DNA of 64,000 bases from an uncultured Clostridia bacterium (GTDB lineage Bacteria; Bacillota; Clostridia; TANB77; CAG-508). This document shows, piece by piece, positions 45,377 through 53,941 of the stretch (positions within the stretch are counted from its first letter, which is position 1; every line of letters starts with the position of its first letter). Both the position numbers and the translations under genes were made by a program. The notes under the pieces were generated by a model. That model made no database searches. It was not told where the DNA came from and saw only the letters and a list, made by a program, of their open reading frames with translations. The stretch lies in the NCBI GenBank assembly GCA_934177795.1, contig CAKPPS010000004.1:1-64000 (forward strand), written 5' to 3'.

Positions 45377-46940
45377 AATTTATCATCGAAGGCTGATTAT
45401 TGGCTATAGCTTTCTTTTGATATCTTGGTATAAATATTTTCTGGCCAGGATATATAACTTGTGGATTTTCTATTCCATTTAATCTTACTATATCATCTAC
45501 TGTGCTTCCAAATTTCTTGGCTATTTTCCATAAACTATCATCTTTTTTTACTATATACATAACTATGCTATAGTCTTGCTCTTCTCTCTCCCCATTTGTT
45601 TTTATTTCATCAATTGTATTTATATTAATATTCTTATCTATATCTGTATTTATTTTCAATTTTATATTTGCCAACACTTCTTCTTCATTCTGTATTATAA
45701 AATCTTGATTTGCTATTTCTATATTGTTACTAATATTTAAATTTTTAGTGTCTTCAACATTATCAATACTATACTCATACGGAATTTTTTTATTTACACT
45801 TCGAACTTGCATATTATCATCTGCTAATATAAATTTTAAATCTAAATTACCTTCATAAATAATTTTATCTAATTCTGTAGTTTCTTTTTCTATAATTGGA
45901 TTTATATCAACATCTATTATATTTCTATTCCCCAGTTCTTCAATTTTCACCTTTTCTTTTATTTCTTTCTCATTATCAAAATGTCTTTTTCCCTCTATTG
46001 TTTTTATTGATTTCTTGCTAAATTCTATATTTTCATCAGGACTATATAAATCTTGAATAATATTAATATTTTTCTTTTCATATACTTCTGTATTAACACA
46101 TACTTCTATTTCCACATAAATAGAATGTTCTTCTACAGAATTTGGTTTTATTAGCATATTCCTTATTTCATAATTTGTATTACATATATCCTCTTCTTTG
46201 ACTTCTGGTATATCTATAAATCCTACAATTGGTATTCTAGCACTGACTTTATTTATTCTGTTATCTTCTGTTAAATATACTACTTTTATTTCAGCTTCTG
46301 CCTTTGTTAAAACTTTATTATAACTTATTTTGATATCCCTATTAACTATTTCTGTATTCATTTTTAATACTTCCACCAAATTATCCACATTATCTATCGC
46401 TATATTATCTTTTGCATATATTTTTGTCTCTCCACTTCCTACTACTGAATTTACCGCTAATTCTTCTTTTAACATTTGAATTTGATTTGTATTTTCTAAA
46501 TCATTTACAATTGATATTTCCTCTTGAGAGAATATTTCTATATTTATCTCTATAGTAGCTTTTATTGATAATTTTCTCTCATTTATTATTTTAGCTTCTA
46601 TTTCTTTTATGTTTGTCTTGAGCTTACACCTCATTTCATTAGTTATATTTGGAATATTAATTACTTCTGATAAATTTATATCTGCATTAATTCCTCTTAT
46701 ATTATCTTTACTATCATCTGTCATATACATAATATATGTATTAATTTTTCCTTCTATTTTTACCTTCTCATCTATTAGTTCTTTTTTATCTAAACATAAC
46801 ACTCCACTTGTACAAATTATATTTAAAATATCTGGCTTTGAATCTGGTACTATCACATCACCTTCAACAAATATAATTTCTTTTTTAGTTGTTACTTTTT
46901 TATTTATTTTTAAATTTTCTCTTAAGGTATTTATAGCCAT
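45369..46940 (-). CDS. sipL: SPOCS/LysM spore coat protein, SipL-like
   Basis: 523 residues. Three SPOCS (DUF3794)-type repeats occupy most of the protein (segments such as EGDVIVPDSKPDILNI and the KKIPYEYSIDNV region), and a LysM domain closes it (YIVKKDDSLWKIAKKFGSTVDDIVRLNG, VIYPGQKIFIPRY). In Clostridioides difficile SipL links the spore morphogenetic protein SpoIVA to the coat. It is followed directly by yunB. The name is by architecture. Confidence 0.85.
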   Translation of the reverse strand: MAINTLRENLKINKKVTTKKEIIFVEGDVIVPDSKPDILNIICTSGVLCLDKKELIDEKVKIEGKINTYIMYMTDDSKDNIRGINADINLSEVINIPNITNEMRCKLKTNIKEIEAKIINERKLSIKATIEINIEIFSQEEISIVNDLENTNQIQMLKEELAVNSVVGSGETKIYAKDNIAIDNVDNLVEVLKMNTEIVNRDIKISYNKVLTKAEAEIKVVYLTEDNRINKVSARIPIVGFIDIPEVKEEDICNTNYEIRNMLIKPNSVEEHSIYVEIEVCVNTEVYEKKNINIIQDLYSPDENIEFSKKSIKTIEGKRHFDNEKEIKEKVKIEELGNRNIIDVDINPIIEKETTELDKIIYEGNLDLKFILADDNMQVRSVNKKIPYEYSIDNVEDTKNLNISNNIEIANQDFIIQNEEEVLANIKLKINTDIDKNININTIDEIKTNGEREEQDYSIVMYIVKKDDSLWKIAKKFGSTVDDIVRLNGIENPQVIYPGQKIFIPRYQKKAIANNQPSMINYG

Positions 46941-47142
46941 TTTTTACCTCCTCCATATATTCTTTATTTTAATATATGAAAATAGTACATATTTTAGAAC
47001 TATAGACATTACTTATTTCTAGTTGAGCTTTAATTTTTTGAAATAGAAAATCTAAAAAAGATAGATATTATAGCTTTTTATATAATAATATAGCCTATAC
47101 TTTTCTAGTATACAAAAAAGAGAAAACAAATAATGCTTTCTC

Positions 47143-47442
47143 TTAAACTTCTGTCATTTTTCTTTTTTTAATATTTACTGGTGGTGGTATTAATGGACTA
47201 TAAGAATTGCCATCAAACACTTCCACTTCTACTGTTCTTGTTAAAATATCTGTATAGCTATATGTTACATTTCTATTATTTTCTTCGTATTTAACTACAA
47301 AAATATTAGGATATGCTTTTTCTATTGTTGCTTCTTTTTCAAAGGCTTTACATCTTCCTAACGAACCTTTTACTATTATTTTTTGTCCTACTTTTTCTAA
47401 GATGTCAGTTTTTAGATTTGTTATATCATTTTTACAAATCAT
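47143..47442 (-). CDS. veg: Veg family protein
   Basis: 99 residues. The Veg signature is visible: DILEKVGQKIIVKGSLGRCKAFEKEATIEKAYPNIFVVKYE, followed by VTYSYTDILTRTVEVEVFD. Veg stimulates biofilm gene expression in B. subtilis. The order yabG-veg matches the Bacillus chromosome. Confidence 0.93.
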   Translation of the reverse strand: MICKNDITNLKTDILEKVGQKIIVKGSLGRCKAFEKEATIEKAYPNIFVVKYEENNRNVTYSYTDILTRTVEVEVFDGNSYSPLIPPPVNIKKRKMTEV

Positions 47443-47605
47443 CTTATCACCTACTCCCTTAAGATGATTTGATTATAGCATTTTTCATAAAAATTGTCAA
47501 AAAAATACTTTTTATGTCTATCTATGAAATCAGTTGATTTTTCAATGTTTATATCAACTTTTTCTTGTTTTATTACATTTGTATTACTTTTTGTTGTCAT
47601 TATTG

Positions 47606-48415
47606 TTACATTCGATTTATTATTCTATACATTTTCCCATTTGCCCCTATTCCATTAATTCCTTTCTTACCATCTCTTAGTTCTTTTTCTATATCGTCTA
47701 TTGTAACATATTTATATTTTTCTGTTATTGCTATTTTTTTGGCTACAATTAAAGGATCTACAAAATCTATTAATATTCGTGCTGGAGATGAAGCAAAATT
47801 AGCTCCAGCTGATATTAATGCTTCAAAATAACTCTGGCAAGCTCCGGCAAATATTACTAAATTTTTATTATAGTCTTTATCATATCTTCGTGCTTCTTTT
47901 ACTGTTTCTATAAAATATTTAGAATTTCTATAATTATATATATTATCATATTTAGAAACATTTTTTATCATTCCATCATGCCCAGTTATAATTAATATAT
48001 CTGGATTATATATTTTCAATAAATTATATACTACTTTAGGTTGTTTATTCTCTGGTATATTTTTAACAATTGCATTTAAATTGGCTTTTTTATAATATCT
48101 ATATGATTTCTCACTATATTTTCTATCCCCATCTAAATGCAATATTTTACCTGTTATTATATATTTATTTCTGCTATTGGGTTCTTCCATTCTATTTTCT
48201 ATTCTCTTTTGTATATAGCTTAAGTCTTTATTTATACGTTCTTTATCTGCTTTTTCAAGATCTTTTAATGGACTATCTGCTTCTACTCTTTCGATTATTC
48301 CTATTAATATTGCTATTTTATCTTGTGGATTATCTATTATATTTTTTACTTGAAATAATATATCATTACCATGAGATTTTCTAGTTACTATATCTCCTAA
48401 TTTTATTTTATTCAT
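47606..48415 (-). CDS. yabG: Sporulation protease YabG
   Basis: About 269 residues. ATG 48415 is favoured because GAGGTGATA precedes it. Conserved segments are IKLGDIVTRKSHGNDILFQV, KVVYNLLKIYNPDILIITGHDG, YRNSKYFIETVKEARRYD and VIFAGACQSYFEALISAGANFASSPARILI. YabG processes coat and cortex proteins late in sporulation. It is followed by veg. Confidence 0.93.
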   Translation of the reverse strand: MNKIKLGDIVTRKSHGNDILFQVKNIIDNPQDKIAILIGIIERVEADSPLKDLEKADKERINKDLSYIQKRIENRMEEPNSRNKYIITGKILHLDGDRKYSEKSYRYYKKANLNAIVKNIPENKQPKVVYNLLKIYNPDILIITGHDGMIKNVSKYDNIYNYRNSKYFIETVKEARRYDKDYNKNLVIFAGACQSYFEALISAGANFASSPARILIDFVDPLIVAKKIAITEKYKYVTIDDIEKELRDGKKGINGIGANGKMYRIINRM

Positions 48416-48510
48416 TATTATCACCTCAAAACTAAGCTACTATATTTTATGTCAAATTATGTCAATTGGTGATATTAATTCTTAATACATGTTTTTCTCC
48501 ATTATGTTTT

Positions 48511-48672
48511 TTACTTATTCTTTAGTTGATTTAAATGACTATATTTTAATTTAGTTGCCATTCCCCCTCTTATATGTCTTTCTGCTTTATTTTCATCTAG
48601 TATCTTTCTTACTTCAATTGCCAAACTTGGATTTATTTTTTTTAACCTTTCAGATACATCTTTATGTACTGT
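48511..48672 (-). CDS. spoIIID: spoIIID, 3' half, separated by an inserted element
   Basis: The frame VHKDVSERLKKINPSLAIEVRKILDENK, then HIRGGMATKLKYSH, is the C-terminal half of SpoIIID, the mother-cell DNA-binding regulator. The matching N-terminal half lies 4.66 kb away (53313-53438, same strand). The open frame extends upstream to an ATG at 48705 through recombinase DNA, but its natural start is lost. The 18-bp core at 48655-48672 matches that at 53313-53330 in 17 positions; joining there gives an intact protein of about 89 residues, so the gene is probably restored by excision. Confidence 0.88.
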   Translation of the reverse strand, partial: TVHKDVSERLKKINPSLAIEVRKILDENKAERHIRGGMATKLKYSHLNQLKNK

Positions 48673-50293
48673 TGTTACTTTTAAGAACGGTAGAATTTTC
48701 TTCATTGTTATTAGCTTCTTTGTGTTTTGTATCTTTAGCACTCGGGTATATATCTTCGAATCTTGTTATTACTGGTTCATTTGTTCCTATTTCATTTAGT
48801 AATTTTAGTCTTACTTCTACATTTGAATCTGAATCAACTTCAATTACATCTATAATTGTTTTTAACATTGCATTTGTTATTGTTTGATTATTTAATATGT
48901 CATCTACTGTTTTTATTGTTTTATTAAGTTCTTTTTCTAGTACATCTTTTTCTTTTATTTCTGATGTTATTAGTTTTAATTCTCTTTCAAGCCTTGCTAT
49001 ATCTTCATTTAATGGATTTGTATATTTCTTTAATTCTTGTATATTGATTATTTCATTTTGAAACATTTCCATGTATTTTTGTTTTTTAACTGTTACTTTT
49101 TCAATTTCTTTTAAAAGACTTTCTTCACTTCTTTCATTGTTTTCTCTTAATTTTGTAATCTTTTCAAATTCTTTTTCAACAGCTTTCATAAAATCTTTTT
49201 TATTTTTTATTATACTTTTTAAATATATTTTTATTGCATTTAAAAGTTCTTCTTCATCAATTACTGTTGTGTTTGGACAATGGTTTACTCCCATTGAATT
49301 TCTTCCACTACATACCCATCTTATATATTCTGGTCCATCAGCTGTATATTTTCTCTTTATTCTTCTAAATGAATAACCACAATGTTTGCAATATATAAGT
49401 GTGCTAAATACATATTCTGTTTTTTCTCTTTTGTTATTTAATTTAAATTCGTTTGATCTTTGTTCTAGTAGTTCTTGTGCTCTGTTAAATAGTTCGTCTG
49501 ATATTATTCTCATTTCTGGCTTTTCCACTATTATCCATTCTTCTTCTGGTAATTCTTTTCTTGTTCCTGTTATAAAATCTGTTACTTCTGATTTTTTATT
49601 TGTTACTCTTCCTGTATATATTGGATTTTTAAGCATTCTTACAATAGATGTTTGTACCCATTTTGATTTTGTTTTTTTAGTACGTATTCCTCTGTCATTT
49701 AAGTTCCATGCTATTTTTGTTGTACCTATTCCTTTATATACGTAACTTTCAAATATTTCTTTTACGATTTTTGCTTCTTCTTCATTTATTTTTAAAGTAT
49801 ATCTTTCATCTGGAATTTTGTCATATCCAAATACCAAATTAGGCACTCTTCCTTTTTTAGCTGTGATGTCTTTTCCAAATTTAACTCTTTTAGACATATT
49901 GGCACTTTCTTGCTGTGCCATTGCTCCTAAAATTGTTAATATAAATTCAGAGCCACCTTCCATTACTTCACCATTGTTTAAGAAATCAACTTGTACACCA
50001 TAAGATTTTAACTCTCTTACACTTTGTAATAAGTCTACTGTATTTCTTGCAAAACGGCTTACATCTTTTACTACTACTTTATCGAATTTTTTTGCTTTTG
50101 CATCTATCATCATTTGTTGAAATTGTTTTCTGTGTTTTATTTGTTTTCCTGATATTCCTTCATCTGCATATAGCTTGTACAATTCATATCCATTCTTTTT
50201 TGTAAATTCATTAAAAAATTCTATTTGCTTTTCTAATGAATCTATCTGTGCTTCTTTTTCTGTTGATACCCTACAATATGCTGCAATTTTCAT
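48662..50293 (-). CDS. Large serine recombinase
   Basis: 543 residues. Resolvase catalytic domain with the nucleophile Ser in YCRVSTEKEAQ (residue 10) and VVVKDVSRFARN, then the recombinase domain (GYDKIP, WNLNDRGIRTKK), a zinc ribbon (CKHCG near residue 305 and CSGRNSMGVNHC) and a long coiled coil typical of directional integrases. The C-terminus crosses the element end: its last residues are encoded by the attachment site and a few bases of spoIIID. It should excise the element, restoring spoIIID; a separate directionality factor may be needed. Confidence 0.92.
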   Translation of the reverse strand: MKIAAYCRVSTEKEAQIDSLEKQIEFFNEFTKKNGYELYKLYADEGISGKQIKHRKQFQQMMIDAKAKKFDKVVVKDVSRFARNTVDLLQSVRELKSYGVQVDFLNNGEVMEGGSEFILTILGAMAQQESANMSKRVKFGKDITAKKGRVPNLVFGYDKIPDERYTLKINEEEAKIVKEIFESYVYKGIGTTKIAWNLNDRGIRTKKTKSKWVQTSIVRMLKNPIYTGRVTNKKSEVTDFITGTRKELPEEEWIIVEKPEMRIISDELFNRAQELLEQRSNEFKLNNKREKTEYVFSTLIYCKHCGYSFRRIKRKYTADGPEYIRWVCSGRNSMGVNHCPNTTVIDEEELLNAIKIYLKSIIKNKKDFMKAVEKEFEKITKLRENNERSEESLLKEIEKVTVKKQKYMEMFQNEIINIQELKKYTNPLNEDIARLERELKLITSEIKEKDVLEKELNKTIKTVDDILNNQTITNAMLKTIIDVIEVDSDSNVEVRLKLLNEIGTNEPVITRFEDIYPSAKDTKHKEANNNEENSTVLKSNNST

Positions 50294-50311
50294 AACGCCT
50301 TTCTCCTTACC

Positions 50312-50629
50312 TTACAAAACTATCATACTCATAATATATGTTATTGGAAACCATATAAATAGAGTTATTATTGGTAAAATATATATTATTTTTTTTATAT
50401 CTTTGTCTATATTTTTAATAAATCTAACTATTATAGCTATTATAACTGTAATTAATACATGTACAACTGTTGCTATAATCATCGGTCCCAATGCTACCAG
50501 TACATTTCCGTAATCCATTGTTTCCCTATACCAACTTACAAAATTATCTATATTTATTTCTGCAATTGTAATAAAAATAGCCAATGTTAATAAATATGTA
50601 ATTATTATGATTATTTTCTTTCTATTCAT
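50312..50629 (-). CDS. Small membrane protein of the element
   Basis: About 105 residues. ATG 50629 overlaps the stop of the upstream gene (ATGAATAG), implying coupled translation. Three hydrophobic segments (IIIIITYLLTLAIFITIA, ALGPMIIATVVHVLITVIIAIIV and the C-terminal IIYILPIITLFIWFPITYIMSMIV). Not recognised. It lies 18 nt before the recombinase gene. Confidence 0.6.
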   Translation of the reverse strand: MNRKKIIIIITYLLTLAIFITIAEINIDNFVSWYRETMDYGNVLVALGPMIIATVVHVLITVIIAIIVRFIKNIDKDIKKIIYILPIITLFIWFPITYIMSMIVL

Positions 50630-51629
50630 TTTCATCATCCCAATCCATTTTGAATTTAATAGTAACATTATACTCATGCATTACTCCTGAAGCAACAGAT
50701 ATCATTGCCATATTATTTGCAGTACTTCCGAATAATCCTTTTATTATATTATTATCGCAATACTCATCTATCTCTTTAAAATCTGTAAAATCATATCTAT
50801 CTGTTATTGTTATATCCAGCTTCCATTTATTACTTTCTTTATCTCCTATAATATTTATTGTTGTATTATTTAGCGCAAGAAATAAATCTAAAGATGCATA
50901 ATTTAATCCTTCAGTTATTTCAAAATAATTTTTATTCTTGTTATTTTCAATAGCTGATTTTATTTTTTCTTTAAAGTTTTCATCTTTAATTATATCATCT
51001 ATTAATTTACCATCTTCTATCAATCTATCTTTAGGATTTTCTAACAAAGAGTATTCTATAAATTCTGTTCCATTTGGATAAGTTTTCTTTAAAATATTGC
51101 ATATTGCTTTCCAAAAAAAACATTGAATATCAGATATCACTCCACCAAAATATTTCTTATTTCTATAATATGTACTAAATGCAAACAATAAATTCTCAAA
51201 TAAAAAGTTTTGTATATATTCTGAGTCAACTTCTTCCGCTCTTTCTTTTATTTTTTTAAATTTATTATATAGTCTAAATGCCTCATATGCTTGTTTTAAT
51301 GTTATTATATCGTTACTTACCAACTTATTATTTTTTTCAATATTATTAATATCCTTTATTATTTCATTTCTCATTGGCTCGTAACTATTTAATGGTATTT
51401 TATTTAATAGTTGTAATGTTAAATATCTATTGGTTAATAATGTTTTCTCTTTTTTATTAAGTAGTTTTTTCTTTGTAATTTTTGTTATTTGTGCATTTAA
51501 TAAATTTTCACCTTTTAAATTTTTTGGTATTTCCATTTCAATTAAACCACACATATTTTTTAAACAGCCTAATCCAAAATGAGCTGTTTTATTTGATACG
51601 GTTCTTCCACATACACTACATCTATTCAT
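50622..51629 (-). CDS. Unknown protein with N-terminal zinc-ribbon-like motif
   Basis: 335 residues. The start MNRCSVCGRTVSNKTAHFGLGCLKNMC has paired Cys residues of a zinc-binding knuckle, similar to a motif seen in several mobile-element proteins. The remainder is helical and charged, and the last 80 residues are strand-rich. No enzyme motif recognised. It is preceded by a degenerate RNA-repeat array and terminator (51711-51900), so its expression may depend on readthrough of that terminator. Confidence 0.6.
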   Translation of the reverse strand: MNRCSVCGRTVSNKTAHFGLGCLKNMCGLIEMEIPKNLKGENLLNAQITKITKKKLLNKKEKTLLTNRYLTLQLLNKIPLNSYEPMRNEIIKDINNIEKNNKLVSNDIITLKQAYEAFRLYNKFKKIKERAEEVDSEYIQNFLFENLLFAFSTYYRNKKYFGGVISDIQCFFWKAICNILKKTYPNGTEFIEYSLLENPKDRLIEDGKLIDDIIKDENFKEKIKSAIENNKNKNYFEITEGLNYASLDLFLALNNTTINIIGDKESNKWKLDITITDRYDFTDFKEIDEYCDNNIIKGLFGSTANNMAMISVASGVMHEYNVTIKFKMDWDDENE

Positions 51630-51710
51630 AATTATTCTTCCCTTCTATAATCTCTACTTCGTTCTGTTACATTGTAGCATATCAGTTTCATTTTTTCAAT
51701 ATAAAAGTAC

Positions 51711-51900
51711 AAAAAAACTACTCCTATTTTTTAGGAATAGTTTTAAACTTCACAACCCAACCATTTATATGTCACATATCGGTCAGTGGTTGTCTTTACA
51801 TTTGACTCTCTACGCATTTATTTGTGGCAAGCAGGATTGCGAGTAACATTAGCTCACCTATACATTTATTTGTCGCCAATAGGGTGGCGAGTAATATTTG
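51711..51900 (-). ncRNA. Second, degenerate type III antitoxin-like RNA array
   Basis: Downstream of the toxin gene are about three units of 48 nt that resemble the antitoxin repeats: TCGCCACCCTATTGGCGA with a matching ATAGG, TCGCAATCCTGCTTGCCA with a decayed partner, and a poorly conserved third. They are followed by a terminator (ACTATTCC/GGAGTAGT type, plus 51711-51747). The first hairpin changes A-T to C-G on both sides compared with the main array, so structure is conserved. No own promoter was identified. Confidence 0.6.
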
Positions 51901-51907
51901 ATTAATT

Positions 51908-52390
51908 CTATTTATTATTATTTAATAGAATATCTCTCATTTCAATAATATTATAAAATGGTATATTTATTCCATCTTCTGCAAGATTTACTACTCTTAA
52001 TGCTTTAGTAATAACTTCTTCTTTAACGATTTCTGGAATTTCAACATCCTTATTTGAATTAGTATATTTTTTCTCTATGTACTTTTCTGTTGTAGGAAAT
52101 ATGTTTTGTATTAAAAATACAGCCTTTTTTCCTAATACATTACCAAAAACAAAATTATATACTGGTCTTTTTCCACTTCTTATTTTTTTCATATCATATA
52201 TTTTTTTATATTTATCATACTTTGTAGATATCGGAACAAACCATATAATCTCTTTTTCTTGTCTATCCCTAAAACAAAAATAACACGGTCTCTTATTTCC
52301 ATTTTCTTTATTTATCATCAAACCATAATCTTTAAATACATCAAAAAATTCATCATTTATAAAGTAAAATTTTCCATCTTCTATTATCAT
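51908..52390 (-). CDS. Type III toxin-antitoxin endoribonuclease (CptN/TenpN-like)
   Basis: 160 residues. The sequence KFYFINDEFFDVF, NGNKRPCYFCFRDRQEKEIIWFVPISTKYDKYKKI, then GKKAVFLIQNIFPTTEKYIEKKYT has the pattern of CptN/TenpN/ToxN-type toxins. The upstream RNA with tandem pseudoknot repeats, then a terminator, then the toxin gene, is the defining type III layout. AGAGGAG precedes the ATG. It likely stabilises the element or blocks phage growth. Family placement is by recognition and architecture. Confidence 0.8.
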   Translation of the reverse strand: MIIEDGKFYFINDEFFDVFKDYGLMINKENGNKRPCYFCFRDRQEKEIIWFVPISTKYDKYKKIYDMKKIRSGKRPVYNFVFGNVLGKKAVFLIQNIFPTTEKYIEKKYTNSNKDVEIPEIVKEEVITKALRVVNLAEDGINIPFYNIIEMRDILLNNNK

Positions 52391-52409
52391 TTTTGCTACA
52401 TCTCCTCTT

Positions 52410-52590
52410 TATGAAAATATGGGATCTATTTTTTAGACCCCATACTTTACTATAATTAACATTTTTCCACCTGCCCATTTATATCTCGCAAGCAGGGTTG
52501 CGACTCACATTCTCTCACCTATCCATTTAATTCGCAAATAGGGTTGCGACTCACATTTTAATTATAGCAGATATTAAATATCTACTACTA
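52410..52590 (-). ncRNA. Type III antitoxin RNA with two pseudoknot repeats
   Basis: After the promoter (52599-52628) come two units of 46 and 48 nt starting AATGTGAGTCGCAACCCT. In each, TCGCAA pairs with TTGCGA, and the loop pairs with a downstream segment: CCTAT with ATAGG in unit 1 and CCTGC with GCAGG in unit 2, a compensatory change supporting an H-type pseudoknot. A partial third unit (AATGTTAATT) follows, then a terminator TATGGGGTCTA/TAGATCCCATA plus T4 before the toxin gene. Confidence 0.82.
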
Positions 52591-52598
52591 TTATATTC

Positions 52599-52628
52599 AT
52601 TATAACCTTTTTTATTTACAAAAGTCAA
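52599..52628 (-). promoter_or_regulatory. Promoter of the type III toxin-antitoxin locus
   Basis: Minus strand TTGACT (52628-52623), 18-nt spacer and TATAAT (52604-52599). Confidence 0.8.
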
Positions 52629-52740
52629 GCATTTTCTATATTTTCTTAATTTCATATGTGTTAAGTAATTAGGGGCAAAATATACCTATTTGTAGCCTTT
52701 GGCTAGTCTCTTATTTAATTTAAACTATTTTATTATATTT

Positions 52741-52986
52741 TCAATATAATTGAAATATATTTTTTAAATTATTTTTATCTTGTCTATAAGCTAGATTAAG
52801 CATTTTAAAATATTCTTCATCTTCCATTTCTTCGTGAGAATTTTGATAAGTATTTGAATTACTATAATCAAATTTTATCTTCTCATCATTATCAGCTAGA
52901 TTATAAGCAATGCTACCTGCCATAACTTGTACTATTTGTTCTTCAGTATTAGAATTTATAAACGTAATCTTTAACCCCTTTTTCAA
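52741..52986 (-). CDS. Small acidic protein of the element, unknown
   Basis: 81 residues: MKKGLKITFINSNTEEQIVQVMAGSIAYNL then an acidic stretch. Not recognised. A decayed copy with the same IVQ-x-M-x-G core occurs at about 59030-59170, close to the second spoIIID N-terminal copy, so it belongs to this element family. It could be a recombination directionality factor, which is only a guess from its size and place near the element end. Confidence 0.5.
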   Translation of the reverse strand: MKKGLKITFINSNTEEQIVQVMAGSIAYNLADNDEKIKFDYSNSNTYQNSHEEMEDEEYFKMLNLAYRQDKNNLKNIFQLY

Positions 52987-53198
52987 AACTCTTACCTTCT
53001 TTCACTTCAATACTATTATTTAAAGTTTAGAAATATTACTATAAAAAATAAGAAAAACACACTCGCAACTTTTAATTGCAAATATGCTTATCTTACTAAT
53101 ATCTAATTTTCTTTGCCATCACGTTGTATTTTAAGCAAAATACAACTGCAAGGTAATAAATTATGCCTACTCAAAAGAATAGACACAAAATTTCTTCT

Positions 53199-53438
53199 TT
53201 ATTTAATTATCATTCCTAATCTAACAACTGGATTCTTCTCTGCTAAGAAAACCTTTTTAATTTCAATATTTTCAGGAATAACTTGTTCTATTTTTCTACC
53301 GTTCTTGAGTGTTACATCTTTGTGTACTGTACTTTTACTTATTCCAAACTTTTTTGCGGCTCCTCTAACTGTATCTTTTGAATTTATTATATAATGTGCT
53401 AAATATATTGCACGCTCATCTATTGATATATCTTTCAT
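53199..53438 (-). CDS. spoIIID: spoIIID, 5' half (proximal copy)
   Basis: ATG 53438 follows GGGGG. MKDISIDERAIYLAHYIIN, then TVRGAAKKFGISKSTVHKDV is the helix-turn-helix half of SpoIIID. After the core (53313-53330) the frame runs into element DNA and ends at 53199. Joined to the 3' half at 48655-48672 it gives a full SpoIIID; the one differing core base is silent (CAC/CAT). Upstream, AATACAAT (53477-53470) resembles the -10 of sigma-E promoters, which control spoIIID in Bacillus. Confidence 0.88.
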   Translation of the reverse strand: MKDISIDERAIYLAHYIINSKDTVRGAAKKFGISKSTVHKDVTLKNGRKIEQVIPENIEIKKVFLAEKNPVVRLGMIIK

Positions 53439-53584
53439 AAAGCAACCCCCAAACGAATACTTTTGTTTAATTGTATTCTTTTAGGGATTGTATTAGAACA
53501 TTTGAGTGTCAGATTATATAATTAATTATTCTCTTTAACTTTTTCTAATAGTACACTTAGCTGTCCTTATTAAATATGAGTTAA

Positions 53585-53941
53585 TTAAGAACTTTTTAGT
53601 TCTTTTAGCATCTGAATAATATGATTCTTTCTTCTTTTAGTATCAGCATTTAATTTTTCTGTCTCTTCTTCATATATTTTACACAACTTATCTATATCTT
53701 CTTCAGATAGATCATCTGTATCTATTTCTCCATTGTCATATTGTTGTTTTAGTTGTAGTAATCTTAGTTCTTCTTTATCTTCTTTAACTTTAATATTCCT
53801 AATAAAACTCTCTTTTTTTTCATTATTTATATTGATTACTTCTTTGGGTAATACTGTTTTATTCCAAAATATTTTCTTTATAAAGCTAAATATTTTATCT
53901 AAAATACATTTTTTATAAATTATTAATTTATTATTCTTCAT
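53585..53941 (-). CDS. Unknown helical protein coupled to the helicase gene
   Basis: 118 residues; its start overlaps the end of the helicase gene by 11 nt, indicating coupled translation. Basic N-terminus with a weakly hydrophobic stretch (IFSFIKKIFW), then charged helices (EELRLLQLKQQYDNGEIDTDDLSEEDIDKL). Not recognised; probably a partner of the helicase. Confidence 0.6.
   Translation of the reverse strand: MKNNKLIIYKKCILDKIFSFIKKIFWNKTVLPKEVININNEKKESFIRNIKVKEDKEELRLLQLKQQYDNGEIDTDDLSEEDIDKLCKIYEEETEKLNADTKRRKNHIIQMLKELKSS

Larger units (their letters stand above)
48666..53323 (-). mobile_element. Serine-recombinase element inserted in spoIIID
   Basis: Between the two cores lie 4,658 bp. 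Just inside them are the perfect inverted repeats AAGAACGGTAGA (48683-48694) and TCTACCGTTCTT (53295-53306). In the excised circle these arms flank the core in a 58-bp near-symmetrical site whose centre falls on the dinucleotide CA of ACAGTACA, as expected for serine-integrase attP. Cargo: large serine recombinase, two unknown proteins, a type III toxin-antitoxin locus with an extra RNA array, and a small protein. It resembles skin-type intervening elements of sporulation genes. Confidence 0.85.

Noticed and set aside
48673..48705. ATG at 48705 as the true start of the SpoIIID-like frame
   Set aside because: Those first codons come from recombinase and attachment-site DNA; the SpoIIID similarity begins exactly at the core, so the frame is the 3' half of an interrupted gene.
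51711..52590. CRISPR array
   Set aside because: Only two to three units in each group, spacing is internal to the repeat, and the units show paired base changes and a terminator before a toxin-like gene. This fits a type III antitoxin RNA.
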